This document shows positions 39,901-50,100 of a stretch of DNA of 64,000 nucleotides, piece after piece (position 1 is the first letter of the stretch; each line of letters begins with the position of its first letter). The DNA comes from Branchiostoma belcheri. Taxonomy: Eukaryota > Chordata > Leptocardii > Amphioxiformes > Branchiostomatidae. The notes below the pieces were generated by a model. The model worked only from the letters and a program-made list of their open reading frames with translations. It did no database searches and was not told the DNA's origin. The DNA lies in contig NW_017804242.1 of NCBI RefSeq assembly GCF_001625305.1, positions 2,750,601 through 2,814,600 of the forward strand, read 5' to 3'. The position numbers and the translations under genes were made by a program.

Positions 39901-42900
39901 AGTCCTCTTGTCCACAGGGTATGCTCACCAGGCCCTGAGCCATAGTAACATGTGTTAAATACTTAGGCAGTCAAAGTCATGTATCCCCAGTCCTCATTTG
40001 CAATGTGGTTTTTGGCCCATGTTTCATGTTTGTTATTGCAATCTAGTTGTGTGGTATTCTGTGCTAAACACACATACTGTAAGGTCACCCCAGCACTCCT
40101 TTGCAGTCTGATTTGTGGCCCATGTTTCATGTTTGTTATCCCAGCATAGTTTTTGTATGTTCCTTAACCTCGCATGCACGTATCCAACAGCCATCGAAAG
40201 TGCTACACTTCTTCAACGCCCCACCTGATGCTACAGAGGAGTCCCTGAGACAGGTACGTCCCGGCTGAGGGAATGTTAGTTTGGCTGTAGGTACAACAAC
40301 TAACAATGAATGAATGAGACATCAGTATTATTTATGAAGCCCCCAGTATACCACAGAAGAATGCTTATTTCAATCAAGTTTTGGTAGAACTTGAACACCC
40401 TGGTTTGGCCTAGAGGGACAGCCTTACAGCATGTTCCAACTCCCCTATGATCTGACACAGGTTAGGCTCAGGGATGTCAGAAGGTGGGTTAATCAGAATT
40501 TTCCAGTTCTGCCAGAGTTTGTTTCTTAGGGCCCTTTCAGTGTCTGGGAGCAACTTGAACTTGGCCCCAAGTGTATAGCTGGACTTGTTAACATGCAGAC
40601 ATCTTTGGGCTGCTTTTTTTGGCCATCAGCAGAACAAAACAGACATGTAGTTCTTCATAGATGACTGTAAACATCATATCAACAAATCTTCAAAATGACA
40701 AAGACTACACAGACGTTTTCATCTGGACTTAGTTGTGATATTAACTGATTTGTTAATTTGTGCCTATTTTTACATTGGCTCTAATGACTTTGTCTTCTTT
40801 TTTCAGCTAACGTTTAGTGATGCAGGAGTGCCTCCCCCTACTGCTATTAAGATGTTCCCATCAAGAAGTAAGTTAAATGGACTTGTACATCACTCTATCC
40901 ATTTCATGCACTGGTTGTGTTGGTGGTTGTGAAAGGGAAGTGAACTGAGATAGAGACAATGTTATCCCTGTTTGACATTTTACTGCACCTTCTGCTATGA
41001 GTGTATTTGTCCATCCCTCTTATAAATTTACAGTTCGTCATGCACTAACAAGCATGTGTCTATTAGAGATCACCAGTAATCCTTTTGTAATACGTTCATA
41101 ACTGTTGCTGTTTCAACATTTTGTTGCCTGTGTTTCAATGGCAATATATGGCAGGTATTATTTTTTTAAACCTAAAGACACTTTCAATAGATTTCGTAGT
41201 GCATTATGGGAAAAGTTTGGGGGGAAGCAGAGCTGTGTGTTTGACAGAGAGGGAGTACATTATCTCTATACAGTTTCATTCTCTCTGTGGGTTTGTTGCT
41301 GGTTAGGCCTTCAAATGGGCAAAACCGGCTCTTTTTATTTCTATGGACAAAGGCCCCTGTTTATAACGCTTGTGTTTTCCATTCTTTGAGGAATGCCATT
41401 CAATGCTGGTTGCGAGAGGCCCAGACCAGGTCAGAGAAAAACCACGCATGGTTGTAACATAATGATCACTCAAAAACACACTCTGACCCTGCATGACCTC
41501 ACCAACAACCAAAACATCCAACATGCGTCAGCAACATAGATCATTGGTCTTTCCTATCATAACAGGAGTTCTCAAAATCCACCAACTTCTACAGGGAAAA
41601 AAACTATTTATGGAGACAAACTGTCGGCAATCGTACATGTACATGCGACTACATATCAAGTCGTTTCTGGCATGCATGTTTTATAAAGCAAACACCCTTT
41701 TTAGAAGTAATTGAGAACAGGGAGTATAAAACAGGATGGTTGCTCACAGTGGCCTCATTGTCAATGCTTCCTGCGGCAATCCTGCCTAATGTTTTCTCAA
41801 AAATGTAAACCCAAATCCTTCCTTCTTCTTCTTCAGCATACAAAATTAGTCTCTACCAGACTAAAGTAGGGTATGTAACTGTCCAGAGGAGTTAGATGGC
41901 TAGGGTTGGCAAATGTTGCTCTATTATAGTCTATATTAGCCAGTTCACTCTTGTGTACACCATATTTTGTTACTCATTCAAGTTAGCAGGTCTGGTAGAG
42001 ACTAATGATAAATCTATACATGGAACATGTCAAACAGCAACAATAACAATAACACAATAACAAATTAATCCTGAGCACTGTCATGTAAAAGTGGGTGACT
42101 CTCCATCACTTACATAATATGCATTACCATTCTTGTTAATGTTATCTCTTTCCCCATCACACTTTTTAATTTTATTTGAATGTCTTGCAATTTTCAATTC
42201 CTGCAATCTGTTCCAATTGCTATTATTGTTAAACTAAAAGTGACGGATGAACAACTTGGGTGGTGGATACATATACATGTTTATACCATTATACTGGAAT
42301 TTCAGTTTTCTACACTAATTGCAAGTAGTCGAGGTGAAATCTTGATTGAACTGTACTGATACTGCCAGGTGTTGTGAAGACATGTACTGTGAAACCCCAG
42401 TAAGTTAACCCTGCCCTTCCCTGTGCTGTTGTGTTCGCAGCGGAGAGAAGCTCCTCCGGCCTGCTGGAGTGGGACAAGATGAGCGATGCCCTGGAGGCGC
42501 TGGTCATATGTAACCACAGTCAGATGGCCAGCCCAAGTAAGTACAGGCATGGTAGTTGGGAAATGAGTGGTTTTTGATGTGACAAGTCGTTTGGTGTGAT
42601 ATAGCAATTGCAGGGCTCTAACCAGCACCCGTTTTTCCGTCAATTGCAGGAATAATGTGGCGCGTGACAGAAACATTTCTAAACCAATCCATCAGTCTTG
42701 ATAACAAAAATCTTTGGTAGAAATATAAAAACATCAAAAGGAACACCAACAAAAACTCTCAACCCCATGATTTGCTTCTCAAAATGTGGGAAATTGCATT
42801 TTTAAAGGCTTCAAAATCCAAAATTTGGGCTGATCATGAACCTGGGATGACAGCAAACAATTTTGAGCTGGCTAGAGCCCTTATCCAGTCAATGCCATGT

Positions 42901-44661
42901 GCCTGCAATGTTTGAGTGGAATGCCAAGTAGCAGTTATTTATTAAGATTCAGACAAACTGATATATCCAGGAATGGATCCAAAAGGCAAAGGGTACTGAA
43001 AGCTGGCACCCCTTTGTATTCAGGAATAAGTCTCTGGCGTCAACCCTCTGCACGTAAAACAATGTTTGGTCTTGCTCAGGGTACTCCAGTAGCATGTCCA
43101 GATGGAGGCATTGCTTTTAATCAGGCCCAAGTCAATACCTTAAGACTGGGGATGGTGTTAACAGATGTGTAACACAGAGACTCTGTATTGATAGACAGAA
43201 CCCATACACTCACCAGTTTCTTCCAGTCTATTGCCAGTTGTTTTAACTCCAGCAAGGGCCTTCTCTGAGATGATAAAAGCCTTAGATGTTTCTGTTTTAG
43301 AATATATCGTAGCTCACAGCAATGTACTGAACAGACAGACTTGTCTGATTAAAACATCTACATAAAATGTTCTCAATTTAATAACACACTAGGGGGTCCA
43401 TTAACCTGTCCAGAAAGTCTTTGTGCATAAGCTGGTATTTACAGTCAGGCCACACCAATTTGATTTCTTGATTCTTGTATTTTTGACAAAAAAAGTAACA
43501 CTAAACTGAAAGATCGACATGATATAATAGAGTAAGATATGAGAGTCTGCATCATGACATAGTTCATACACAGATTCACATTTTCCTCCCAGCCCTTTGT
43601 TCTCATTTTGACTACTTATTGTATTTTTGCCTGAAAATGTCAGAGAACCAAAAACATAAACTGCAGTGGCCTTTGCCTTGTAGCTTGCCACTCTCCTTTG
43701 TTTACATGGCTTTAATTTATCTATTCAATGGCAGATGGGTTTGTGGGTCAACGTTGCACAAACAAATATCTAACACAGGTTTCCTTGTCTGTGAGGTAGG
43801 CCTCCTGGAGCCTAGATTATCTGGTCATATCTACATGCCATTGTGTAAATAAAAGAGTCAGGTCAAATGCATAACCTTAAGGTGTGCTTGTAGATGTCAA
43901 TCGGTTGTTAGATGAATCAGTCTTGCAGCAGTAATGCTAGTGAAAAACAAAGTGCCATTGTTCTGTGTACCTGTTTTACCTGCTCCTGAGGTGTGCCAAG
44001 CACATGTATATCATATATAGTCTGGTGTCAAGTGTCACAACTGCAACATACACAACTGTGCATGTGTATGTTTGTAGACGATTGTAGAATATTACAAGTG
44101 CAGTTGCAGATAAAACAATGGCTTCCCATGAAATATATTTGGGGGAAGTCTCCTGTGCAGACCCTGTATCTGCGGCTGGCATCTATGTTTGGGAGGAACT
44201 CGATTTACAGTGTTCAACATAAGGTCGGCATTTATTTTGGGGGAGGAGCGCTAATTTACAATGTTCAACATGGGCCAGAATTCTCGGTGCCACACGCCTT
44301 TAACTGTGGCCTGCTGTTGAACATGGCAAATTAATACACCCACCCAAACTAAACACAGGACTGAGGTTGAACGTCGCAAATCAGCATTCCCCCCCAAAAA
44401 ATAACGCCAGCGGCACCTAGTTCTGCACAGGAGGCTAATTGGATTTGCAGTAATCTATAATGAGCGACTAACAGGAACGGAGTGTGAACGACACGAGAAT
44501 GTGACAGTCCTGGTCATTTCCCCTGTTTGTGTTTCAGAAAATGACATGAGGATTTGAACTTGAAAGAAACAGTTCTGATCATTTCTCCTGTGTGTGTTTC
44601 AGAAGGCCGGTACCCCTTCACCCTGAAGCTCTGTTTCTCCGCGGCCATCCATGCTGTGTGA
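12948..44661 (+). CDS. HNRNPL: Heterogeneous nuclear ribonucleoprotein L, complete, 18 exons, 574 aa
   Basis: Nuclear RNA-binding splicing regulator that recognises CA-rich RNA. Exons: 12948-13034, 15870-15988, 18292-18379, 20780-20853, 21791-21866, 22246-22331, 24862-24958, 26483-26561, 29264-29356, 29626-29750, 31313-31570, 31916-32037, 36205-36303, 37128-37159, 40180-40253, 40807-40867, 42441-42536, 44603-44661 (1725 nt; human HNRNPL is 589 aa). RRM1 is at about 43-112 (PVVHVRSL, RQALVEFED), RRM2 at 133-208 (LLFTILNPTYPITT, GVQAMVEFD). A Gly/Pro/Gln-rich linker follows at 225-363. RRM3 is at 364-437 (VVMVYGMVPNKMNCERLFN) and RRM4 at 483-570 (VLHFFNAP, SSSGLLEWD). Introns 6 and 14 are AT-AC; only those cuts restore the family sequence. 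Exon 9 must use the GTGGGT donor at 29357, because the next GT (29361) leads to a TAA. Exon 14 is only 32 nt. It appears to predate the vertebrate HNRNPL/HNRNPLL split (inference). Confidence 0.95.
13035..15869 (+). other. HNRNPL intron 1
   Basis: A 2.8-kb first intron with no credible coding exon. It contains a 40-bp-period duplication (14548-14577 and 14588-14617, both starting GTACCAGGCAAATGGC) and repeated TCTGACAGC motifs at 14270-14320. First introns often carry regulatory sites, but none could be named. Confidence 0.5.
17889..18228. mobile_element. Degenerate MITE related to the Harbinger-like element at 54.3 kb
   Basis: The left end GGCCACAGCAAGTAAATTT and the inverted right end (reading GGCCACAGCTAGAGAAGTTT) match each other and the 33-bp ends of the element at 54275-54705. 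Flanks are TAA and TGA, a decayed three-base target duplication. It lies in HNRNPL intron 2. Confidence 0.6.
18806..18983. mobile_element. 178-bp MITE with TAGCCTGG ends
   Basis: The left end TAGCCTGGATGCCA and the right end, inverted, TAGCCTGGGTGCCA differ at one of 14 positions. There is no coding capacity. A solo copy of the same end lies at 53895-53908. It is in HNRNPL intron 3. The superfamily is undetermined because no convincing target duplication is seen. Confidence 0.65.
22332..24861 (+). other. U12-type AT-AC intron (HNRNPL intron 6)
   Basis: The intron starts ATATCCTTTT right after codon bases GA of exon 6 and ends in AC at 24860-24861. The branch-point sequence TTCCTTAAC (24842-24850) ends 11 nt before the splice site, exactly the U12 arrangement. 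Joining GA to GTTCGACAAC gives MVEFDN, the conserved end of RRM2; no GT-AG solution preserves it. It is therefore spliced by the minor spliceosome (known biology of this consensus). Confidence 0.93.
26770..27600 (+). other. CA-rich, exon-like stretch in HNRNPL intron 8
   Basis: This part of the intron is less AT-rich than its surroundings. It has many ACA/CACA clusters (for example around 26950-27060 and 27480-27590) and short open stretches of 87-108 codons in several frames. None resembles a known protein and none fits the reading phase of exons 8 and 9 convincingly. It could be an unrelated repeat, an alternative or poison exon region, or autoregulatory binding sites. Confidence 0.3.
32031..32381 (+). 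repeat. 191-bp-offset duplication of the HNRNPL exon 12 splice-donor region
   Basis: The end of exon 12 and its donor (CACTCAG/GTGAGACAGCC, 32031 onward) plus about 170 bp of intron recur from 32222 (CACTCAG/CTGAGACAGCC). Shared downstream blocks include TTCTTTTGTTTTGG and CTAGATACATATTGC. The second copy carries C instead of G at the first intron base, so its donor is dead. Confidence 0.85.
34782..34921. repeat. 140-bp near-perfect palindrome in HNRNPL intron 12
   Basis: Two 70-bp arms (34782-34851 and 34852-34921) are inverted copies with about four differences, two of which would be G-U pairs in RNA. There is effectively no loop; the centre is GTTAGAAATATTTCTAAC. It contains no open frame. 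It could be a recent foldback element, an inverted duplication or a hairpin-RNA source. Confidence 0.93.
36031..36232 (+). repeat. Two decayed upstream copies of the HNRNPL exon 13 edge
   Basis: The first coding bases of exon 13 (ACTCCAGGCAGAAGTTTATT, from 36207) recur at 36112 as ACTCCAGGCAAAAGATTATT and at 36033 as ACTCCAAACAAAAGATTATT. The two intronic copies also share a longer unit of about 79 bp ending in GAATAATGTTTGTGA. Neither copy has an AG acceptor in the right place. Confidence 0.7.
37160..40179 (+). other. U12-type AT-AC intron (HNRNPL intron 14)
   Basis: The intron begins ATATCCTTTC after the C of exon 14 and ends in AC at 40178-40179. The branch sequence TTCCTTAAC at 40160-40168 again ends 11 nt upstream of the splice site. 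Joining C to GTATCCAACAG yields AAKNRIQQPS, matching the linker before RRM4 in the family. A nearby AG (40189-40190) would be the GT-AG-style alternative but breaks the conserved sequence. Confidence 0.92.
40016..40165 (+). repeat. Tandem duplication next to the U12 acceptor of HNRNPL intron 14
   Basis: CCCATGTTTCATGTTTGTTA occurs at 40016-40035 and again from 40119, within related blocks of about 70 bp at a 103-bp offset. The second copy runs directly into the functional branch point. The first runs into TATTCTGTGCTAAAC, which may be its decayed equivalent. Confidence 0.7.
41846..42005. mobile_element. 160-bp MITE with perfect 16-bp terminal inverted repeats
   Basis: The ends are TTAGTCTCTACCAGAC (41846-41861) and its exact reverse complement (41990-42005). 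There is no coding capacity. It lies in HNRNPL intron 16. A TA target duplication (TA/GTCTC...GAGAC/TA) is possible, which would suggest Tc1/mariner, but this is unproven. One matching end, GGTCTGGTAGAGACTA, lies alone at 49959-49974. Confidence 0.8.
43448..43671. mobile_element. Possible degenerate MITE with GGCCAC ends
   Basis: The left end GGCCACACCAATTTGATTT resembles the ends of the Harbinger-like family at 54.3 kb. The right end, inverted, reads GGCCACTGCAGTTT. Similarity between ends is limited and target duplications are not clear. It lies in HNRNPL intron 17. Confidence 0.3.
44501..44606 (+). repeat. Duplicated 3' splice site before the last HNRNPL exon
   Basis: Two similar blocks precede the last exon: one ends TGTTTGTGTTTCAG/AAAATG (AG at 44537-44538), the other TGTGTGTTTCAG/AAGGCC (the acceptor used, exon from 44603). 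Using the upstream AG would add KNDMRI and stop, removing the end of RRM4. Whether it is ever used is unknown. Confidence 0.7.
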
Positions 44662-46320
44662 GGAACACGCTGCTGCCCACCACCCCAGGGACTGTTCCGC
44701 ACCCAACAGTTAACGTAGCTGTAGCAAACATCATAGAATACATGCCAGTGTACTGAGGGTTAAACTAACTTAGTAACGGTGTTCAGTTGTACGTGACTAG
44801 GTGGAGCTCAGTGCATGCGCCATCTCTACATTGTACAGTCATGATGCTTTGGTTGGTTCTATTGGTCCACTCTGCTATAAGCTGTTGATGTTTATGTACT
44901 ACCATTTAGATTTAGACCTGGTGTCTGATTTTTTTGTGCTTTAGAAGTCCGAACAATAGTTGCCTGTTGTGAAAAGTAATAGGGAGGTTTATGTTGTACC
45001 GGTAGCACCCAACACTGTAGTAAGTCTGACCAGAACAGTGCCATTCTTTTTTAACTTACGGGTGGTTCCCAGCATTCTCTGCCTTCCCGGAACGGCAGGA
45101 GGAATTGAGATTTCATAAGAAAGCCATGAATTTTTTATTGATACAGACTAGGCAACGTAACCACATCTTGGGTACCATGCCACGGTGATTTTTACGGTAT
45201 GAGTTTCCTATGACATTTGATACTGAAAGTTGTATCTAGCACGGGATGTCAGGGCATCATTCCCCAGTCTCGACTTTGTCAGCATTATTGCACTGTTGTA
45301 GTTAAGGGTGGTCACCAGGATTTTCTCCCAGGGGTCAGGTACAGAAGCCTAACTTTGTCTAGTGATAGCCACACAGCAAAGCATGGTAGGTCACATAATA
45401 GGGAGTCTGGGCATCCTCCTCCACTCCAGAAAGTCAAAAACTCTCTGAGAAGAATTTGGAGGGGCAAATTTCATGAAGTAGACTTTTTTTTGCAGCTACA
45501 GCCTCACTTTAAAGCCAAGTGTTGATAATTCTTTTTAGTTTGTGAAGGGTCATATGGTTCTCCCTGGGTCTTTCAACCAGAATGGGGGCATCAGATCATC
45601 TTTACTGGTGACAGTGTAGGGGCCCTGGTGACCACCCCAGTTGTCGAACAAGAAGAAAAGCGATCATGTTGGGTAGTTAGCTGGCACTTGTGCTGGACTG
45701 TATAGTTAATACAACAAGGTTCTCCACTAAGATGTACATGTAACCTCCCGACACTCAGTATTCTTGGTATTTTCTATGTTGTCACAACCCATGGTTTGCT
45801 TGTGCTTATGCTGTAATCCACCTGTGTATTTATTTTTGTGTTACTGTGTACATTTGTCAGAGAATGATAGTCACTGTAAGTTGCATCAAGAAATGACTTA
45901 GTACATAGATGAGTACAAGTTTTTGCTTTGTTTTGTTATGAGTTTTGGATTAGTTTGATATTTGAGGCAATAGAGGCGAGTCATACTCATAGACCCCAGT
46001 TTTGCAATGGAAGGAATTTAGTTTCTTTCAGTATTCTTGTTTGAATGTTGTACTCTATTTTTGTATTTCACCAAATCACATGGCTGGTGCAACATTGATT
46101 CTGTTGATAGCAGTTAACATGTTGCTGTGTAACAAATTGTATGTATCCTAACTCGAAGTCTATACCCTACCGACGTACTGTAACCAGGGGAGTAAAGATG
46201 ATATTTACGCAATGACTGGACCTCACAATGTTAGTACTGTATGGTAAAAATAACATTGGATTTAGAGAGTCTTCACTGTTCACAATTTGTAACAATAAAC
46301 TTTCTTTTATTCTGACTGTT
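44662..46320 (+). other. HNRNPL 3' UTR
   Basis: Non-coding stretch after the TGA at 44659-44661, ending near the AATAAA at 46294-46299 inside AACAATAAACTTTC. A T-rich stretch follows. No other polyadenylation hexamer is better placed. The exact cleavage site is inferred. Confidence 0.65.
46294..46299 (+). terminator. Polyadenylation signal of HNRNPL
   Basis: Canonical AATAAA about 1.6 kb after the stop codon. Seven bases downstream is a TTTATT (46306-46311), which reads AATAAA on the opposite strand. Convergent transcripts could therefore end in the same spot. Confidence 0.6.
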
Positions 46321-46365
46321 GCTGTGTTTTTTCGTGGTGTCTGTTCAGTCACACAGGTTGCTGCA

Positions 46366-46450
46366 TAATCTCCAAGCAGATCTTTGGGGCAAAATCGTGA
46401 CTGCCCCCAAGATCTGATCACAGATCTCCTAAAGATCTGCTTGGAGATTA
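46366..46450. mobile_element. 85-bp MITE with perfect 20-bp inverted ends
   Basis: The ends TAATCTCCAAGCAGATCTTT (46366-46385) and its exact reverse complement (46431-46450) leave 45 bp between them. It belongs to a family with related ends at 47378-47509, about 47823, 51802 and 61188. Target duplication may be TA. It lies just past the HNRNPL polyadenylation signal. Confidence 0.85.
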
Positions 46451-46828
46451 GTTGTTTCCTTAGGATTACCCTAGGATAAGAGTCATGTAGGTTATCTGTT
46501 GGCTTCCTGTAGATAGCAATCTTTGGGGGTGTTTTACTAGTCACTCCCAGCCTTGGAGAACAATTCATTCCACCAGTTGGTTGCAAATGGTAACTCTGTT
46601 TCTGCAACTTTTCCAGAAACCCTTGGAGTATGGTGGAAACTGAAGTTCTAACTACCCTGTACAGATTTGTTGGAATCTTTGTGCACATGTATGCTCCCAC
46701 TGAGCCATTAACTTAAATGACATACTGGCATAATTTCGCATCTAAATTTAGTTGAGTTCAATACTAACCAAAATGTTTTAAAAAATACCAATGACCATCT
46801 GCTTGATACTTGGTACATTGTATTTACA

Positions 46829-46834
46829 TTTATT
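46829..46834 (-). terminator. Candidate polyadenylation signal of the stum-like gene
   Basis: TTTATT on the plus strand reads AATAAA on the minus strand, about 300 nt after the stop codon. The alternative at 46306-46311 overlaps the HNRNPL end. The choice is a guess from distance. Confidence 0.35.
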
Positions 46835-47136
46835 TGTACACACTTGTTTTGGAATTGCTATCCTAGTGTTTATGTACAGGGAATAGGATAAACAAATTTT
46901 ACTCTCTCAGGTCTACTCAGATGTTTGTCCTTGTTTCTGTCTTACACCTCTCTGCTAGAAGCAGGGAGAGCTGAGTGACCAAAGATTTGACAAACCGCGC
47001 AACGGATTTCATAGATAAGGCACGATTTCTTGTACATTTCTTGTCTTTTGGATCGTGTACCATATTCCAGTTGTGAAGTCAAATCCAATTCTGGTCGCTC
47101 GGCGCTCGACATCAAGCGGGAAGAGGGTTCCATGAA

Positions 47137-50100
47137 CTAGGGGCACCCGTGTTGTCCCGCGGCGTCAGGGAATGGCGGCGGCGCGCCCTGTGAACTCTGC
47201 CTGGCCTTGGTGCTGGACTGAGTCTTCGGCGCACTTTCCTCATCGTCCTCGGGCATCACCTGACCCTTGAACTGGGGCTGGCCTTTCTTCCAGCGGCGCA
47301 GTTCAACTGCAAGGGAACGTTGTTAAGCCATCAGTGAAATATTCCACGAAATTCAAAGATATTGGCTGACTTGAAGGTAATCTACAAGCAGATGTCGGGG
47401 GGCTAGAACGTTACGTTCTCCTAGCTGCCCGTCTGTTTCATAAAACGCCTCAGCGCGACAGCTAGGAAAACGGAATGATTTATCCATCCCAACATCTGCT
47501 TGGAGATTGCGACCTGAAGAGCGGTTTTCAGGTTGTGCGGGAAAGGGGAGTTTGTAATTCGTAAGTAAACATCATCAGGTGGATACCGGTGTGCTCTATA
47601 TAAATCTCTGAGGAGGTGTAAGGCTCAGTTCTTTGTTAATGAAATTCCTTTGAAATAATGAGAGATAGGTCTCTGAACAGTCGCTGCCACGGTTGAAAAG
47701 GTGTATTACAAATATGTTACCAGCCGGATGACACTTCGTATCAACTCAAAAGTAACGTATCAAAAGCGTCTTGCTGCGATCAACATCGGAACGACAGTTG
47801 TGCCAAGTTGTGCTTTGAGTCTCTCCAAGCAGATGTAAGATCCGGCTTTTTAGATAGCTTGCATTACAGATCCCACTGGATATTTTTTCCTCGGATACGT
47901 GAGGTTTGATACGTTCTGATAGCTGAAGGGTTCTCGTTCATTGGCATCCATTGATATTATGATGAAAGTTCCTTTAAAGTGCAATTTTCAACATAAAGAA
48001 TTTGACTTTACTACGTTTTTCGACTGCACGACAAAAGAATGTACATCTAGAGATTGTGTAACACAGGCTAGAATTCTACGCACAAAGATGAACTGTCAAG
48101 CTGTGTATATAGACAGACAGTCACCCTTGGGTAGCCTCTATCAGGCTTCGGGAAGCGGCTGAAAAGAGTAGAAATTGGCCAAATAGGTGCGGCAAACTGT
48201 ACTCTCTAGGGGACCAACTGCCCTGGCGTGTTATCTCTCTATTTGGCCAATTTCTGCTCTTTCCATCCGCCGCCCGAAGCCTGGTAGAGAGTAACCCTTG
48301 GGAACTCACTGGCCATCCTGACCATCTGGGCTCCCCAGGCCACGCTCCAGAAGTATCCGACCAGCATGAAGGTGATGGTGATCATCTGGGACAGCGCCAC
48401 CACCACGTTCAGGTACAGCGCGTGGCCCAGGTCCTCGTCCTTCTGGTTCGGCCCGGCGTTCGGGTCCCGCACTCCCCACTTACACAGCAGGGAGAACCCG
48501 GATAGCAACGTGCCTGGAGACAGGTACAGCACTATTAGTGGTGTATTAAATAATGAATGGATTATATGTATACATTTTTGCCACACTGGGCTAAGTACAG
48601 GCCATCACAAAAGATGTTCAATGGCTACTAGGCACACCATATGGCATTAACTAGCAAATATAACTTCTCCTTGTGTTCCAGTAATATATGTGTGACCATC
48701 CATTGCGGTGCATACTTAATTTGACCAACGTAACCACAATCGTAGTTGATTGGACTTCACCGATGGGAAGTAGGTTCTTGCGCGCATTGGTCTACGGTCT
48801 CTAAATCATAATACCGTGCATCATATTCCAATTCTAGAATAAAGGTCACACAAATCCAATTTTGGTCGCTCCATCGACTTGTGGAAAGGAGGCCGTACGA
48901 ACTTGGTGCCATGTTAACGTTAAAACATTATGTTACATGCTGTACAGAGCGTAAGGGAATGGAAGCAGCGCCCTCTGAACTGCCCTGTCCTTGGTGCTGA
49001 ACCGGGTCTTCATAACACCTTCGTCATCCTCAGACTGATTACTTCCTTCTCTTCTTCCCCACCACTAATCGTGAAAAAAATTCCCCGCGGATTCATCTCC
49101 TAATTTCCTTCACGCCAGTGACCTTCAAACGTTCCCGGCGTTGCCTGAGTGACCGACATGTCTTGTGACGGCGCACAATGCGACTCGCTAAGTGATCCAT
49201 TAAGAATTCAATAAAAGGATACGGCCCCTTCTCCCGGTCCGCTCGGCTCCCGCCGTGCCTCTCTGATTGATATCAATGACAAGAAGTGAAACGCACGAAG
49301 ATCAAGTTAACTGCAAAATTGAATTCGTCAAAACGGTACGACTTAACGTACATAAAGTATGGCAGTAGCATTACGCGGACGGATGTTATATAGTCAATAG
49401 AACGTTTAGGACGGGGGATGATGATGGAACACAATTAGGTACCTGAATTATTGATGTCGCTGGACAAACGGAGTTCTCCTTTGTGGCCTCTTAATATCAT
49501 TTGTCAACTCTCCAGTGCAAAGAACCGTACGCGAAGTACACTGTGCTATTATATTGGAACAAACTATAGCAGTAACCACATGCTGACATTCTGATGAACC
49601 AACTAAAGAACTAACAGAACAATTAGAAAGATGTCTTTCAGAGTTTCAGGACATTTGTTCACTAATAAACTGTGCCTACCAGATTGCTTCAACTATCCCG
49701 GGACATTTAATTTATCTATCCTTAACTTCTTAACGAGTGACTTTTTCCTCAGTACACAAACACATATAGTTCCTACCCGACTTCATGAATTGTTGGGAAA
49801 ATACATGTTTTATAGTTTTCGACAAATAGATTGAATGATTGTCCAGAGAGGTCATAAAGTTACCATTTGCAACCGGTAAATTACTAAAATTCTTGCAAGC
49901 TCAGTCCCTTATCAAGGACTTTGACCGATTTCTACGACCTTTTTCAAGTCGTTGGGGAGGTCTGGTAGAGACTAGACGCTAGACTAGACTAAACACATCG
50001 GATACCGACCGAACCCGGGTAGGAAGATGTTGAGGAGACAGCAGATGATGGCGAGCGGCAGGGACATGTACGGGATGACCTGCTTCATCTCGTCGTCGTC

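Noticed and set aside
46167..46700. 177-codon open frame on the minus strand
   Set aside because: It runs across the HNRNPL polyadenylation signal and a MITE, has no recognisable domain and contains low-information sequence; treated as chance.
47941..48162. 73-codon plus-strand frame in the stum-like gene intron
   Set aside because: It ends inside the hAT-like MITE and has no domain features.
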